Below are positions 1-10,373 of a stretch of DNA of 54,237 nucleotides, one piece after another. Every line of letters begins with the position of its first letter. Position 1 is the stretch's first letter. The stretch comes from Salinarimonas sp. (GTDB taxonomy: Bacteria > Pseudomonadota > Alphaproteobacteria > Rhizobiales > Beijerinckiaceae): the NCBI GenBank assembly GCA_020832565.1, contig JAFIEI010000024.1:1-54237 (forward strand). Direction: 5' to 3'. The position numbers and the translations under genes were made by a program. The notes under the pieces are model-generated. The model saw nothing but the letters and a program-made list of their open reading frames with translations. It was not told the origin of the DNA and made no database searches.

Positions 1-1
1 C

Positions 2-1234
2 GACGCCACCGAGCGTACCCGCAGGCGCGCTCCGGCCGAGGAAGCAGAGGCCGAGTCGGCTCCCGCCGAGGCGCCGGCAACCACCGCACCGAGCACGCGC
101 GAAGCCGAGTCCGAGCCCGAGCGCACACGGCGCGAGCGCACGGGTGATCGCGAGCGTACAGGTGAACGTGAGCGTACAGGCGAGCGCGCACCTGCAGAGG
201 CTCCTGCAACCGCTGCGGAAGCCGAAGTCGAGGTCGAGCCCGAGCGCTTTCAGGATGTTCGCGAAGGCCGCCGCGAGCGGACCGAAGACGGCGTCACCAT
301 CACCGAGGAAGCGGGCGCACGGACCATCATCCAGGAGGGCACCCAGCTCATCCTTCGGCAGGCCGAGGACGAGCGCGTACGCCGCACCTATTCAAACGTC
401 CGCCGCGAGCGTCGGGGCGACGAGGACGTCCTGATCGCGCCGCGTGAAGGCAATGTCGAAATCATCACCATTCTCGACACGGACGGCAATCTCCAGCGCC
501 GCATCCGCCGCGAGGCCGACGGCACCGAAACCGTACTGATCGACAATACCCGCCAGGTCCGTACGGATCGCGACAGGCGCGAGGAGCGCAGGGGCGAACG
601 CCGCGGCGATCGTCGTGACGACCGCCGTGACGACCGCCGGGAGGGCGCGCGTTTCGGCTATGACGGCAGCTCATTCTCCTTCCGCGTCGAGATTCCCCCG
701 CCCGTCGTGCGCATCCCGCGCGACCGCTATATCGTCGATTACGGCGACGTCTACGAGGATGATCTCGCTGACATCTTCCTGGCACCCCCCGTCGCCGAAC
801 TTCGGGAGCGCTATACGCTGGACGAGGTGCGGTACAATCCGAACCTGCGCGACTACATGGCCCGCGTCGATCTCGACACGGTGACATTCGATACGGGCTC
901 GTGGCGGTTGAGCCGCGCGCAGATCGATCAACTCGAACGGGTCGCGGATGCCATGAACGACGTCATCGCTCTCAACCCCGACGAGATCTTCCTGATCGAA
1001 GGCCATACCGACGCCGTCGGCCGCGCCATAGACAACCTGTCGCTCTCCGATCGTCGCGCCGAAAGCGTCGCCTTCATCCTGAGCCAGTTCTACGACGTCC
1101 CGCCGGAGAATCTGGTCACGCAGGGCTATGGCGAGGAATTCCTCAAGATCGATACGCAGGAAGCCGAACGCCGCAACCGCCGCGTCACGATCCGGCGCAT
1201 CACGCCGCTCATCGCGCAGGGTCCGCGCGGCTGA
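2..1234 (+). CDS. OmpA family protein, 5' end outside window
   Basis: The reading frame is open from base 2 to the TGA at 1232-1234, so about 410 C-terminal residues are visible and the start lies upstream. The first two thirds are highly charged and low in complexity, with RERTGD/RERTGE hexapeptide repeats and RRDDRRDDRR runs. The last ~130 residues form an OmpA-like peptidoglycan-binding domain: VDLDTVTFDTGSW, then LIEGHTDAVG, the NLSLSDRRAESV helix, and the ending ERRNRRVTIRR. OmpA domains bind diaminopimelate in peptidoglycan, so the protein probably sits at the outer membrane or in the periplasm. The charged linker may interact with anionic polymers (inference). ATG codons inside the frame (for example at 707) are internal. 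Confidence 0.85.
   Translation, partial: DATERTRRRAPAEEAEAESAPAEAPATTAPSTREAESEPERTRRERTGDRERTGERERTGERAPAEAPATAAEAEVEVEPERFQDVREGRRERTEDGVTITEEAGARTIIQEGTQLILRQAEDERVRRTYSNVRRERRGDEDVLIAPREGNVEIITILDTDGNLQRRIRREADGTETVLIDNTRQVRTDRDRREERRGERRGDRRDDRRDDRREGARFGYDGSSFSFRVEIPPPVVRIPRDRYIVDYGDVYEDDLADIFLAPPVAELRERYTLDEVRYNPNLRDYMARVDLDTVTFDTGSWRLSRAQIDQLERVADAMNDVIALNPDEIFLIEGHTDAVGRAIDNLSLSDRRAESVAFILSQFYDVPPENLVTQGYGEEFLKIDTQEAERRNRRVTIRRITPLIAQGPRG
131..184 (+). repeat. three tandem 18-bp units inside the OmpA-family gene
   Basis: Three consecutive 18-bp units (131-148, 149-166, 167-184) differ at a few bases and each encode a version of RERTG(D/E). A second run of 12-bp units (cgtgacgaccgc type) lies near 610-640 and encodes RRDD repeats. 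Both are in frame, so they look like coding expansions of the charged linker rather than a separate element. Confidence 0.8.
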
Positions 1235-1285
1235 TACGCGAAAGGGCGGCGCGGCGCATGGCGCCCGCCGCCGCTTCATCCAGGC

Positions 1286-2458
1286 TTACGCTTCGCCTTC
1301 CACCATTTCCGGGAACGGAATGATCGTCGACTTGACGGTGCGCATCGCCATCGCATCGCCCACCGCCTGGTCGAGCCCGGCATCGTCGAATGGATAGAGC
1401 GTCTGCATGTCTAGCCAGGGATAACGATCGGCGGCGTGGTGGAGCATCTTCACGCCGAGCGCGAGGTCGTTCTCGGTGAAGGCCCAGGAGCCCATGATGG
1501 TGATGTCCTTGGCCACGAAACGGTGCCAGTTGGTCATGATCGAGCCGGCATCGGTGAACTGGCCCATCTCGATGAAAAACCCGGAATCGCGCAGGAATTC
1601 GATGCCTTCGGGCCCTGCCGTGGGATGACCGGTGCAATCCATGACGAGATCCGCGCCATAGCCGCCGCAGAGCTCGCGCACATGCGCGATGCGCTCCTCC
1701 TGATCGGTCATCTGCGTGATATCTACCGTGGCGACGGCGCCGAAACGGCGCGCGAGTTCGAGCCGTGGCTTCTCCGGCGCGCCCACGCAGATCACCTTGC
1801 CGGCACCCATTTCCTGCGCAGCGGCGATGGCCAGGATGCCGATCGGCCCCGATCCCTGCACGACGACCGTATCGCCCCATTTGAAGCCGCCCATGCGCTG
1901 GGCGCGCGCGAAGCCGCGTATCGTCGAGGTGATCGGCTCCGACAGGGCGCCCAAGCGCAGCGACATGTCGTCGGGAAGCTTGTAGATCTTGGTGCCCGGC
2001 AGCATTTCGAGATCGACATAGACATATTCCGCCCAGCCGCCCCACAGATGCGGCGCCTTGTCGAAGCCGAGATAGCGCCCGTAATAGACCGGCGTCTGGC
2101 AGCGATTGGAATGCTCGGGATAGTGCTTGCAATAATAGCAATCGCCGCAGGGCATGAAGGGCGGGATCATGATTTTCGAGCCCTCGCCGATCGGTTGATC
2201 CATCCAGTCCGTCTTCAGATCCGGCCCGATCTCGACCACGACGCCGGAAATCTCGTGCCCGAGCGTGAACGGCCATGGCAGGGGCTTGGGCCAGTGACCC
2301 TTGAGAATATGCAGGTCCGTACCGCAGACACCGCAGGCGGCGACCTTGATCAGGGCGCCCTTGCGACCGACTTTCGGCCACGGCACCTCCCGGATCTGCG
2401 CTTTCGCGCCGGGGCCGTCGAAGGTTGAAACGCGGATTTTTGATTGTGCGCGCGACAT
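1286..2458 (-). CDS. zinc-binding alcohol dehydrogenase (MDR family)
   Basis: This 390-aa medium-chain dehydrogenase/reductase has the N-terminal GroES-like fold with catalytic zinc ligands in CGVCGTDLH (Cys45) and LGHE (His68-Glu69). The structural zinc lobe CGDCYYCKHYPEHSNRC follows. The NAD(P)-binding Rossmann motif VVVQGSGPIGILA lies near residue 200. Family members oxidise alcohols or polyols with NAD(P)+. The substrate cannot be read from the sequence, and the insert around residues 80-130 suggests a specialised subgroup. The gene stands alone, convergent with the OmpA gene and followed on its 3' side only by 50 bp. The ATG at 2458 is preceded by GGGAGG. Confidence 0.85.
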   Translation of the reverse strand: MSRAQSKIRVSTFDGPGAKAQIREVPWPKVGRKGALIKVAACGVCGTDLHILKGHWPKPLPWPFTLGHEISGVVVEIGPDLKTDWMDQPIGEGSKIMIPPFMPCGDCYYCKHYPEHSNRCQTPVYYGRYLGFDKAPHLWGGWAEYVYVDLEMLPGTKIYKLPDDMSLRLGALSEPITSTIRGFARAQRMGGFKWGDTVVVQGSGPIGILAIAAAQEMGAGKVICVGAPEKPRLELARRFGAVATVDITQMTDQEERIAHVRELCGGYGADLVMDCTGHPTAGPEGIEFLRDSGFFIEMGQFTDAGSIMTNWHRFVAKDITIMGSWAFTENDLALGVKMLHHAADRYPWLDMQTLYPFDDAGLDQAVGDAMAMRTVKSTIIPFPEMVEGEA

Positions 2459-2599
2459 GGTCTGGCTCCTCCCTTACGGGCGCAAGCAACGCCCGCAGGG
2501 TCAGGCTAGCCGGACCTTCTGCAACGGCAACCATGCATGACGCCCATGCGGACTTGCGGCATTCGCGCAAGGCATGATTCAGACGGCCCATCACCGCCC

Positions 2600-5173
2600 T
2601 CACAGCCGGGGATCCACCGGCTCGCTCTCGAGCGCGAGCACCCCGAGAGCACAGGCATGGACCTCACGCAGGGATCGGCGTGCCACGAAGCGCTCCAGCC
2701 CCTCGAGGCCGAGCCGGAATTCGCGCTCGGCCAGGGAATTCTTGCGGTTGAGTGCGCGCTGGCGCAGCCGGACGAGATTGTCGGGCATATCATAATCAGG
2801 GCCGTAGACGAGACGCAGATAATCGCGTCCGCGCACCTTCATCGCAGGCTGGACCAGTCGCGCACCATCCTGCACGATGAAGGCATCAGGCTTGATCACG
2901 AGCCCCTCCCCGCCCTGCGCGGTATGCCGCTCCCACCAGGCGACGACGGCTTCGCGCTCGCTCGCCGATGCCGGATCGATGACCTGCCAGCCGGTCTCGC
3001 GCAGGATCGGATCCTGCGCACACAGCCCCGCGAGTGTCTGCATGTGCCAGTGATGCGGTTGCGCGGTGAGCACGCGGCCCTCGACCGCCAGAAGATGAAA
3101 CGGGGCGATGCGCCATGCATCGATCGTATCGGCCTCCCAGCAATAACCGGCGAGCGTGCGCTGCATGGCCTCCGCATTGGCCTTCCGGCTCTGCGCCCGC
3201 GCGCGCAGTTCCTGCAATTCATCCGGGTCATCCGCCGCCGCGATTGCTTCGAGCAACGCCTGTGCCGAGACTTGCGCAGCGGTCGCGGTGGGGCGGTATT
3301 GCCGGGCAAGCAGGTCCTGCGCCTTGCCCGACCAGGGCATGATCTCGGCATCGAGCAGCAGCCAATCCGTCGCGAGCTCGTCCCATAATCCCGCCGTAAC
3401 AACGGCTGCCGCGATGCGCGCCACCACCTGCGCCTCCAGCGCGGTATCGGCGAAGAAAGCGCGCCCGGTGCGGGTATGGACCACGCCGGCCCTGCCGTCC
3501 GTCACGCCGAACCGACGCGCGGCCGCTCCGGCATCGCGCGCCACGACGATCAACGCGCGCGAGCCCATATGCTTTTCCTCGACGATCACCGGCCCGCCGC
3601 CTTGGCGCGCATAATAGGCGAGCGCCTGATCGGGATGCTCCAGATACGATCCGTCATGGGCGGTGGGCGGAGCGGCCATCGTGGGCGGAAGGTGGATCAG
3701 CCAGCGCGGATCGATACCGAAGCGGCTCAGAATTTCGAGCGCCGCGAGGGCATTTTCCTCCGGGATCGTGACGCTGGCTCCCAGCCGCGTCTGGATGCGC
3801 TGCTTGCGCGCGAAGTCGTCGAAGAAGAGGAGACCCGCATCATCGGGCGCCGCCTCAGGGAGGACCACCCCGTCAGCGCCATCGGGCCCGGGCGACCGCA
3901 GCGGACGCAGCGGCGGCGCATACTCACGTGCGGCGGGGACCGAGACCATCGCGCGCTCGGGCCAGCGCAATGCGGTCAGCGCGCCGCCGAAGACGCAACC
4001 GGTATCGATGCAAAGCGTATTGTTGCGCCACTGCGCCTGCGCAACCGGAATGTGGCCGTAGACGATTTCCGTATCGCCGCGATAATCGCGCACCCAGTCC
4101 AGACGCACCGGCAGGCCGGCCTCGTCGGTCTCGCCGGTCGTCTCGCCGAACATGGCGAAGCTGCGCAGGGCCGCCGAGCCGCGCCCGTGCATCTCCTCCT
4201 TCAGCCCGGCATGGGCGACCACCAGCGCCCCATCCGCCAGCCAAGCATGGGAGAGCAGACCATCGATGAAATCCGCCACCTTTGCGCGAAATTCCGGCGA
4301 GCAGGCTTCGAGCTCCGCAACCGTGCCATCGAGCCCGTGATCGAGCTTGACCTTACGCCCGCGCAACCATTTCGAGAGCTTGAAATCGTGATTGCCGATC
4401 ACGCAGCGCGCCTGCCCCTGCGCGCACATTCCCATCACCAGGCGCAGGCAATCGACATTGCGCGGGCCGCGATCGGTGAGATCGCCGACGAAGAAAGCGC
4501 GCCTCCCATCCGGATGGCGCGCACCCATCAGGCTCTCGCCCGGCGCGTACGGGTCGCGCTGATAGCCGAGCGCATCGAGAAGCGCGGTCAGTTCGTCGAA
4601 ACAGCCATGCACATCGCCGATCATGTCGAACGGACCGTGATCGTGGCGCTGATCCGTCCAGAGCGGCACGCGGGTGATCTCGACCGCATCCACCTCCTGC
4701 GGCGTGCGCAACACGTGGATATGGCGGAACCCCTCCTTGCCGAGATTGCGCAGATCGCGGCGCAGGGCCTTCGCATGGTTATGCGGGACATGCGCCCCGA
4801 AGGCGCGATCGGGGCGGGCTTCGTTGCGGGCGGCGCAGATCTGCGGATCAATATCGAGGACGAGCGGCACAGGCAGGGCGTGATGGCGGCGCGCGAGTGC
4901 GACGAGCCGCGCCCGGTCTTCGCGCCGGACGGAGGTGGCGTCGATCACCGTGAAGCGCCGGCGCTTCAGGCGCCGCCCGGCAATCGCCTCGAGCACGGCG
5001 AAAGCGTCCTCGGTGGCGGATTGATCGGCCTCGTCATCAGCCACCAGCGCGCGGCAGTGATCGGAAGCGATCACTTCCGTCTCCCGGAAATGCCGCCGCG
5101 CGAATTGCGACTTGCCGGCACCGGTTGGTCCGATCAGCAGGACGAGGGCGAAATCCGGAATCGTGATCTTCAT
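2600..5173 (-). CDS. pnkp: bacterial polynucleotide kinase-phosphatase-ligase (RNA repair)
   Basis: 857 aa, close to the ~870 aa of characterised bacterial Pnkp. Three modules are visible in order. The 5'-OH polynucleotide kinase has P-loop GPTGAGKS at 15-22 (Lys21, Ser22). The binuclear metallophosphatase has GDVHG (186-190), GDLTDRGP (230-237) and GNHD (260-263). The C-terminal adenylyltransferase has the nucleotidyl lysine in EEKHMGSR (Lys534). Known family role: end-healing and sealing of RNA cut by ribotoxins, with ligase activation by Hen1. The ATG at 5173 overlaps the hen1 stop as ATGA, so the two are translationally coupled. An upstream in-frame ATG at 5317 lies inside hen1 and was not used. 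No core motif looks broken. Confidence 0.95.
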   Translation of the reverse strand: MKITIPDFALVLLIGPTGAGKSQFARRHFRETEVIASDHCRALVADDEADQSATEDAFAVLEAIAGRRLKRRRFTVIDATSVRREDRARLVALARRHHALPVPLVLDIDPQICAARNEARPDRAFGAHVPHNHAKALRRDLRNLGKEGFRHIHVLRTPQEVDAVEITRVPLWTDQRHDHGPFDMIGDVHGCFDELTALLDALGYQRDPYAPGESLMGARHPDGRRAFFVGDLTDRGPRNVDCLRLVMGMCAQGQARCVIGNHDFKLSKWLRGRKVKLDHGLDGTVAELEACSPEFRAKVADFIDGLLSHAWLADGALVVAHAGLKEEMHGRGSAALRSFAMFGETTGETDEAGLPVRLDWVRDYRGDTEIVYGHIPVAQAQWRNNTLCIDTGCVFGGALTALRWPERAMVSVPAAREYAPPLRPLRSPGPDGADGVVLPEAAPDDAGLLFFDDFARKQRIQTRLGASVTIPEENALAALEILSRFGIDPRWLIHLPPTMAAPPTAHDGSYLEHPDQALAYYARQGGGPVIVEEKHMGSRALIVVARDAGAAARRFGVTDGRAGVVHTRTGRAFFADTALEAQVVARIAAAVVTAGLWDELATDWLLLDAEIMPWSGKAQDLLARQYRPTATAAQVSAQALLEAIAAADDPDELQELRARAQSRKANAEAMQRTLAGYCWEADTIDAWRIAPFHLLAVEGRVLTAQPHHWHMQTLAGLCAQDPILRETGWQVIDPASASEREAVVAWWERHTAQGGEGLVIKPDAFIVQDGARLVQPAMKVRGRDYLRLVYGPDYDMPDNLVRLRQRALNRKNSLAEREFRLGLEGLERFVARRSLREVHACALGVLALESEPVDPRL

Positions 5174-6609
5174 GCGCCCACCTCGCGGGTGAACAGGGCG
5201 AGCTGCGAGGGTGCCCCATGCACGGGATCGACGGGGCCGAGGGGCCGGATCTCGAATCCGTAGCCGAAGCGGTCCGCGACACGCCCGGCCCAGGCGGCGA
5301 ATTCCGCCCGGTCCCATTCGAAACGATGATCGTCGTGGCGCAGAGCACCCGGGTCCATCCCCGCAAAGGCCGCGTTATAGGCACGGTCGGGCGTGGTCAC
5401 CACCACGATGCCGGGCCGCGCATCACCGAACAATCCGGCTTCCAGCGCCGGGAGACGGGCGGGATCGATATGCTCGATCACCTCGACGAGGGTCGCCGCG
5501 TCGAAGCCGCGCCAGCGCCGGTCGCCATAGGTGAGGCTGCCCGCCTGAAGCCGCACCCGCTCGCGCATGCGCTCATCCGCCTCGTCGAGACGCAGGCGCG
5601 CAGCGGCGGCCTCCAGCGCGCGCCGGGACGGGTCGATTCCGAGAATGCGCGATATCCCCGCCTGAGCCGCCAGCCGCCGGATCAGCCGCCCCTCGCCACA
5701 GCCGAGATCGAGAACGCTGCGCGCGCCGGATTCGGCGATGATCGCGGCGACCGCGTCGAGCCGCTGATCGTGCAGGCGTATCGACGCCCCGCGCCCCGCC
5801 GCGCCTGCCTCCCGCGCGCCCTCCATTGCCCCCTCCTCCGCAGGCGGCGCAACCGCGTCTTCATCGAGCGCGGAAAGGTCGAGCCGGGCGAGCGCATCCG
5901 CGACGAGATCGCGGCGATGCTTCAGGGCGCGGCGCGTGATCAGTTCCCGCGCCGGGTGCCGCTCCAGCCAGTCGCCGGCGCGGGCCACCAGCTTGTCGAT
6001 CTCGGTATCGTCGACCCAGTAATGCTTGGCATCGTCGAGCACGGGGATGAGCACGCTCAGATGCCCCAGAATATCGCAAAGCCGCGCAGTGATCGTGAGC
6101 TTCAGGTCGAACACCGCGCGCAACCCGGTCTCCCCCAGCGGTATTGCCTCGACGCCATAGCCGAGCGGCGCGAACAGGCGCGTGATCAGTGCGGCATCGC
6201 CGTGGACCGCGAGCGGCGTGACGCGCAGCTCGAACGGCAGGGCCCGTTCCGCCAATGCCTGCCGCTCTTTCGAACGCCCGGCGAGCGCCTGCCCGATTCC
6301 CCGCCCCAGCGCCACGCTCAGCAGCGAATTCGCCGCATAGGGGCGGTCGTTGACATATTGCCCGAAAAGCCCCTCGCCGGGGCCGCCCCGCCGCCCTTCC
6401 CTGCCACGCACCAGCGCCACCGGGTCGACATCGAGATGAAGGATCGCGCGCGTCTCGGCATCGGACTTCTGCGCGAAGAAAACCGTCAGGCATCCCGTCC
6501 CGGCATCACGCACATGCACCCGATCGGGATGCTTGTGCAGCAGATGCCCGAGATCGCGCGCGCTGTAATCGCTCCCCGGAGGCGCTTGCAATGTCAGCTC
6601 GACCTGCAT
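5170..6609 (-). CDS. hen1: 3'-terminal RNA ribose 2'-O-methyltransferase Hen1
   Basis: 479 aa with the two-part layout of bacterial Hen1. The N-terminal ~240 residues are the domain that pairs with Pnkp and activates its ligase. A variable Ala/Glu-rich linker (250-275) follows, then a SAM-dependent methyltransferase. Motif I is VLDLGCGEG (299-307). The metal-binding set is EVIEHI (Glu376, Glu379, His380) plus a His in HDDHRFEW (425-428). The enzyme 2'-O-methylates the 3' end at the break before ligation, so the repaired tRNA cannot be cut again at that site (known for the family). The chosen ATG at 6609 starts MQVELTLQAPPG, the conserved N terminus. An ATG 13 codons upstream would only add an unlikely extension. 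Confidence 0.95.
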   Translation of the reverse strand: MQVELTLQAPPGSDYSARDLGHLLHKHPDRVHVRDAGTGCLTVFFAQKSDAETRAILHLDVDPVALVRGREGRRGGPGEGLFGQYVNDRPYAANSLLSVALGRGIGQALAGRSKERQALAERALPFELRVTPLAVHGDAALITRLFAPLGYGVEAIPLGETGLRAVFDLKLTITARLCDILGHLSVLIPVLDDAKHYWVDDTEIDKLVARAGDWLERHPARELITRRALKHRRDLVADALARLDLSALDEDAVAPPAEEGAMEGAREAGAAGRGASIRLHDQRLDAVAAIIAESGARSVLDLGCGEGRLIRRLAAQAGISRILGIDPSRRALEAAAARLRLDEADERMRERVRLQAGSLTYGDRRWRGFDAATLVEVIEHIDPARLPALEAGLFGDARPGIVVVTTPDRAYNAAFAGMDPGALRHDDHRFEWDRAEFAAWAGRVADRFGYGFEIRPLGPVDPVHGAPSQLALFTREVGA

Positions 6610-6727
6610 CGATATTCCCGAAATGTTCACGTCGCGACAGGCATACACGCCGATTCGCGAAATAGCAATATGGATTGCATAAATTCATAAAAAACAACTT
6701 ATAGTTTTGAATGCGGTCCCGAACGAC

Positions 6728-7201
6728 CTATTGCTCCTCGCTGCCGGCGAGGTAGGAAAGCCCGAGATAGAGCACCATCAGCGCGCAATAGGTCAGACCC
6801 ATCACCAGGTTGAGCGCCACGGCTGCGGGTACGAAGGCGGCGAGGATGAGGTAGCTCATCACCGCCAGAAGCCACAGGACCCCGCCCCAGCTCGTCATCA
6901 GCCACAGGCCGATCGCGGCGATCAGGTCGATGACGGCGAAATAGACGATGGTGGTCTGCACCCCCGGCGGGCGATCCTCGAAGGCGGGGCCGGGCTCGCC
7001 GGCACCGAGGATCACGGCCCAGTAGCTCAGGCCGCGCGCGATCCAGAGCAGCGCCATGATGCGCATGAACCAGATCAGCACACGGCTCCAGCTCAGGCGC
7101 GGACGCGCGAGCGGCTGGCTGCGCAGGGCGGCGTCGCTGCGTTCTTCGCGTGGATGCGATGGGGGGCGAATGGCGGCGCCGCGGCGCAGGAAGCCGATCA
7201 C
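6728..7201 (-). CDS. small integral membrane protein, DUF6163-like
   Basis: 157 aa. After a basic, poorly conserved N terminus (to about residue 38) there are four predicted membrane segments, starting near VLIWFMRIMALLWIA, TTIVYFAVIDLIAAIGLW, VLWLLAVMSYLILAAF and LVMGLTYCALMVLYLG. It resembles the alphaproteobacterial DUF6163 family, whose function is unknown. The family assignment is from recall of the pattern, not a search. The GTG start at 7201 overlaps the TGA of the upstream hydrolase as GTGA (7198-7201), implying translational coupling. A start further downstream, just before the first membrane segment, cannot be excluded. Confidence 0.7.
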   Translation of the reverse strand: MIGFLRRGAAIRPPSHPREERSDAALRSQPLARPRLSWSRVLIWFMRIMALLWIARGLSYWAVILGAGEPGPAFEDRPPGVQTTIVYFAVIDLIAAIGLWLMTSWGGVLWLLAVMSYLILAAFVPAAVALNLVMGLTYCALMVLYLGLSYLAGSEEQ

Positions 7202-8274
7202 ACGTCGAGCTCCGCATCACCCAGCGGCGCGAAATAGGCGGCGACCACCTCGTCGGATACATCGGCGAGCTTCGCCGGGTCCCATTGCGGCTTCTGGTCC
7301 TTGTCGACCAGCACCGCGCGCACCCCCTCGTAGAAATCCTTGCCGTCGAGGATGCGCGATACGATCCGGAACTCCATGCGCATCGCCTCGCGGAAATCGA
7401 TCTCCGCGCCCCGGCGCATCTGCTCGAAGGCGATGCGCAGCGATGTGGGTGATTTGCTGCTGATGGTCTTGGCGATCTGGCCCGCAGCCTCGCTGCCCTC
7501 GAATTCGAGATCCGCGATGATCTCGGCAACCGAGCCCTCGTCGAAGACACGGTCAATCATCGGACGCTGGGCATCGAGCGGCGGCGTGCCGGGATCGCGC
7601 GCATGAGCCGAAAGGACCGAATCCGGCGCCTCGCCGGCCTGCAGATTCTCGCGGATCGCGTCGAAATCCTGCGAGGCGACAGCGTGGCTCGCAAGGCCGA
7701 GCGCGAGCGCATCCGCGCATTTCAACCGCGCGCCGGTGAGTGCGAGATACAACCCGGTCCGGCCCGGCAGGCGCGGCAGCGCGTAGCTCGCACCGACATC
7801 GGGAAAGAAGCCGATGCCGACTTCCGGCATGGCGAAGAGATAACGCTCACCGGCCACACGGTGCGAGCCGTGCAGCGAAATGCCGACGCCGCCGCCCATG
7901 CAGATCCCGTCGATCAGGGCGATATAGGGCTTGGGATAATCGGCGATCAGCGCATTGAGCTCGTATTCCTCGCGCCAGAAAGCGAGCGCCTCTTCCGGTC
8001 GCCCCGCGCGCCCCGCCTCGACGAGTCGGCGGATATCGCCGCCGGCACAAAAGGCCTTCTCGCCCGCACCCTCGACGACGACGCAACCGACCTGCGGATC
8101 ATCGGCCCAGGCGTCGAGCGCTTCACGCATGCCGCGCACCATGCCGAGAGTCAGGGCATTCAACGCCTTCGGCCGGTTGAGTGTGATCATGCCGGCGCGC
8201 CCGACGCGCTCGCAGATCACCTCGGCTTCGGATGCGCCTGCCGGCGAAATGTCATCGGAATTTGCCTGCGCCAT
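7198..8274 (-). CDS. enoyl-CoA hydratase/isomerase family, 3-hydroxyisobutyryl-CoA hydrolase type
   Basis: 358 aa, the length of 3-hydroxyisobutyryl-CoA hydrolases and longer than ordinary enoyl-CoA hydratases (~260). Crotonase landmarks: LNRPKALNALTLGM near residue 35, the oxyanion-hole segment AFCAGGDIRRL, and DGICMGGGVGIS followed by the EVGIGFFPDVG segment typical of HIBYL-CoA hydrolases. The expected reaction is removal of CoA from 3-hydroxyisobutyryl-CoA in valine breakdown. The ATG at 8274 begins MAQANSDD. The longer open frame upstream carries no crotonase-like sequence. It is first in a two-gene unit with the membrane protein 6728-7201 and is divergent from hemB. Confidence 0.85.
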   Translation of the reverse strand: MAQANSDDISPAGASEAEVICERVGRAGMITLNRPKALNALTLGMVRGMREALDAWADDPQVGCVVVEGAGEKAFCAGGDIRRLVEAGRAGRPEEALAFWREEYELNALIADYPKPYIALIDGICMGGGVGISLHGSHRVAGERYLFAMPEVGIGFFPDVGASYALPRLPGRTGLYLALTGARLKCADALALGLASHAVASQDFDAIRENLQAGEAPDSVLSAHARDPGTPPLDAQRPMIDRVFDEGSVAEIIADLEFEGSEAAGQIAKTISSKSPTSLRIAFEQMRRGAEIDFREAMRMEFRIVSRILDGKDFYEGVRAVLVDKDQKPQWDPAKLADVSDEVVAAYFAPLGDAELDV

Positions 8275-8455
8275 TACATCGGCTCCGCTCGTTCCTCGCG
8301 GGAAAACCCGCATTTCAGGCCGGCGCCGAACGCATGCGCCTGCCCGCCACGATGCGACAGTTAGACCCCGGATCCCGGCGCGGTCAACCATGGGTGAAAA
8401 CGCTGCGGCGATACGGATATGTCCCCATTCTTGGAATGATTCCGAAATGCTATAG

Positions 8456-9598
<1,143 letters not shown>

Positions 9599-9601
9599 TC
9601 G

Positions 9602-9616
9602 CGTCGCGCGGCGACG
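9602..9616. other. short perfect hairpin 3 bases after hemB stop
   Basis: CGTCGC, a 3-nt loop GCG, then GCGACG directly after the hemB stop, in the gap between hemB and the convergent gene 9653-10144. There is no following T-run, so it is a weak candidate for a transcription end rather than a proven intrinsic terminator. Confidence 0.3.
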
Positions 9617-9652
9617 TGTACGGAATGTCTTGCGGAGAATCTCGGAATAGCG

Positions 9653-10144
9653 TCAGCCGCGCGCGCCTGAGAAGATTTCGCGCTCGCGGTGTACCAGGGG
9701 GCGATCGGCGCTGCGGCCGGTCTTGCGGCGGGTGAGGAAACGCGGGCGGCGCTCGCGCAGGAGCCCGTGCCGGCGACGATGTTTCGTGCGACCGAGTTGC
9801 ACCGCCCCGACCTGCGGATAGGGCTCCAGCAGGGAGCCGTCTTCGTTGTGCAGCATCAGCGCGAGGCCCGAATCGGCGCCCATCCGACGCCAGATCGCGA
9901 CCACTTCTTCTTCGTGGAACTGACCGAGACGGCAGGCCACCTCGTCGCGTGCATCGATGCCAAGAATGTCGAAAAGCGGCGTTTCCGCGCCCTCCGGCGT
10001 GGCCAGGCTCAGCGCCAGCCCGCGCAGCGGCGCAGCCCCGGTTAGGGTCGAACCCTCGACCAGATGCTGCGCAATACGCTCCAGCGCTTCCGGCGTGGCC
10101 GCTCCGTCCTGATCGTTCGCCTGCCAATGCTCGACACGATTCAT
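9653..10144 (-). CDS. DUF6101-like hypothetical protein
   Basis: 163 aa, no signal peptide or membrane segment. The C-terminal half carries RRPRFLTRRKTG and a final HREREI(F) stretch that I associate with the alphaproteobacterial DUF6101 family, whose function is not known. The middle is acidic (LGQFHEEEVVAIWRRMG) and the end strongly basic. It is convergent with hemB, 54 bp away, and reads away from gltX. ATG at 10144. Confidence 0.65.
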   Translation of the reverse strand: MNRVEHWQANDQDGAATPEALERIAQHLVEGSTLTGAAPLRGLALSLATPEGAETPLFDILGIDARDEVACRLGQFHEEEVVAIWRRMGADSGLALMLHNEDGSLLEPYPQVGAVQLGRTKHRRRHGLLRERRPRFLTRRKTGRSADRPLVHREREIFSGARG

Positions 10145-10329
10145 CTTTTGACGCCCTTGACTGTAGCCGCCGCCGCATTGCTTGCGACTTGTACGGCGCG
10201 TTGTCTGTCAAGGCCGAGACTAGGCGCGAGGAGAGTCGATCTCCTTAATTGCTTCGGTTAAAATTGTGTTTGATTGCTTGAAACGATGACCATACTGAAT
10301 GAATTCTTGATCTGATCGAAGAATCCAAA

Positions 10330-10345
10330 CTGTTATCTTTAACAG
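10330..10345. other. 6-bp hairpin downstream of gltX
   Basis: CTGTTA-TCTT-TAACAG is a perfect hairpin 29 bases beyond the gltX stop. It has no clear U-tract on the minus strand. Listed only as a possible mRNA 3'-end structure. Confidence 0.25.
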
Positions 10346-10373
10346 CCCGTGAAAACCTGCACTCTCAAAGATC

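Noticed and set aside
3476-5263. 595-codon open frame on the plus strand
   Set aside because: Antisense to pnkp, whose three catalytic modules are unmistakable.
10296-10315. TTGATCTGATCGAA-like string near gltX as an FNR box
   Set aside because: The spacer is 3 instead of 4 and the second half site is imperfect. gltX has no reason to be FNR-controlled.
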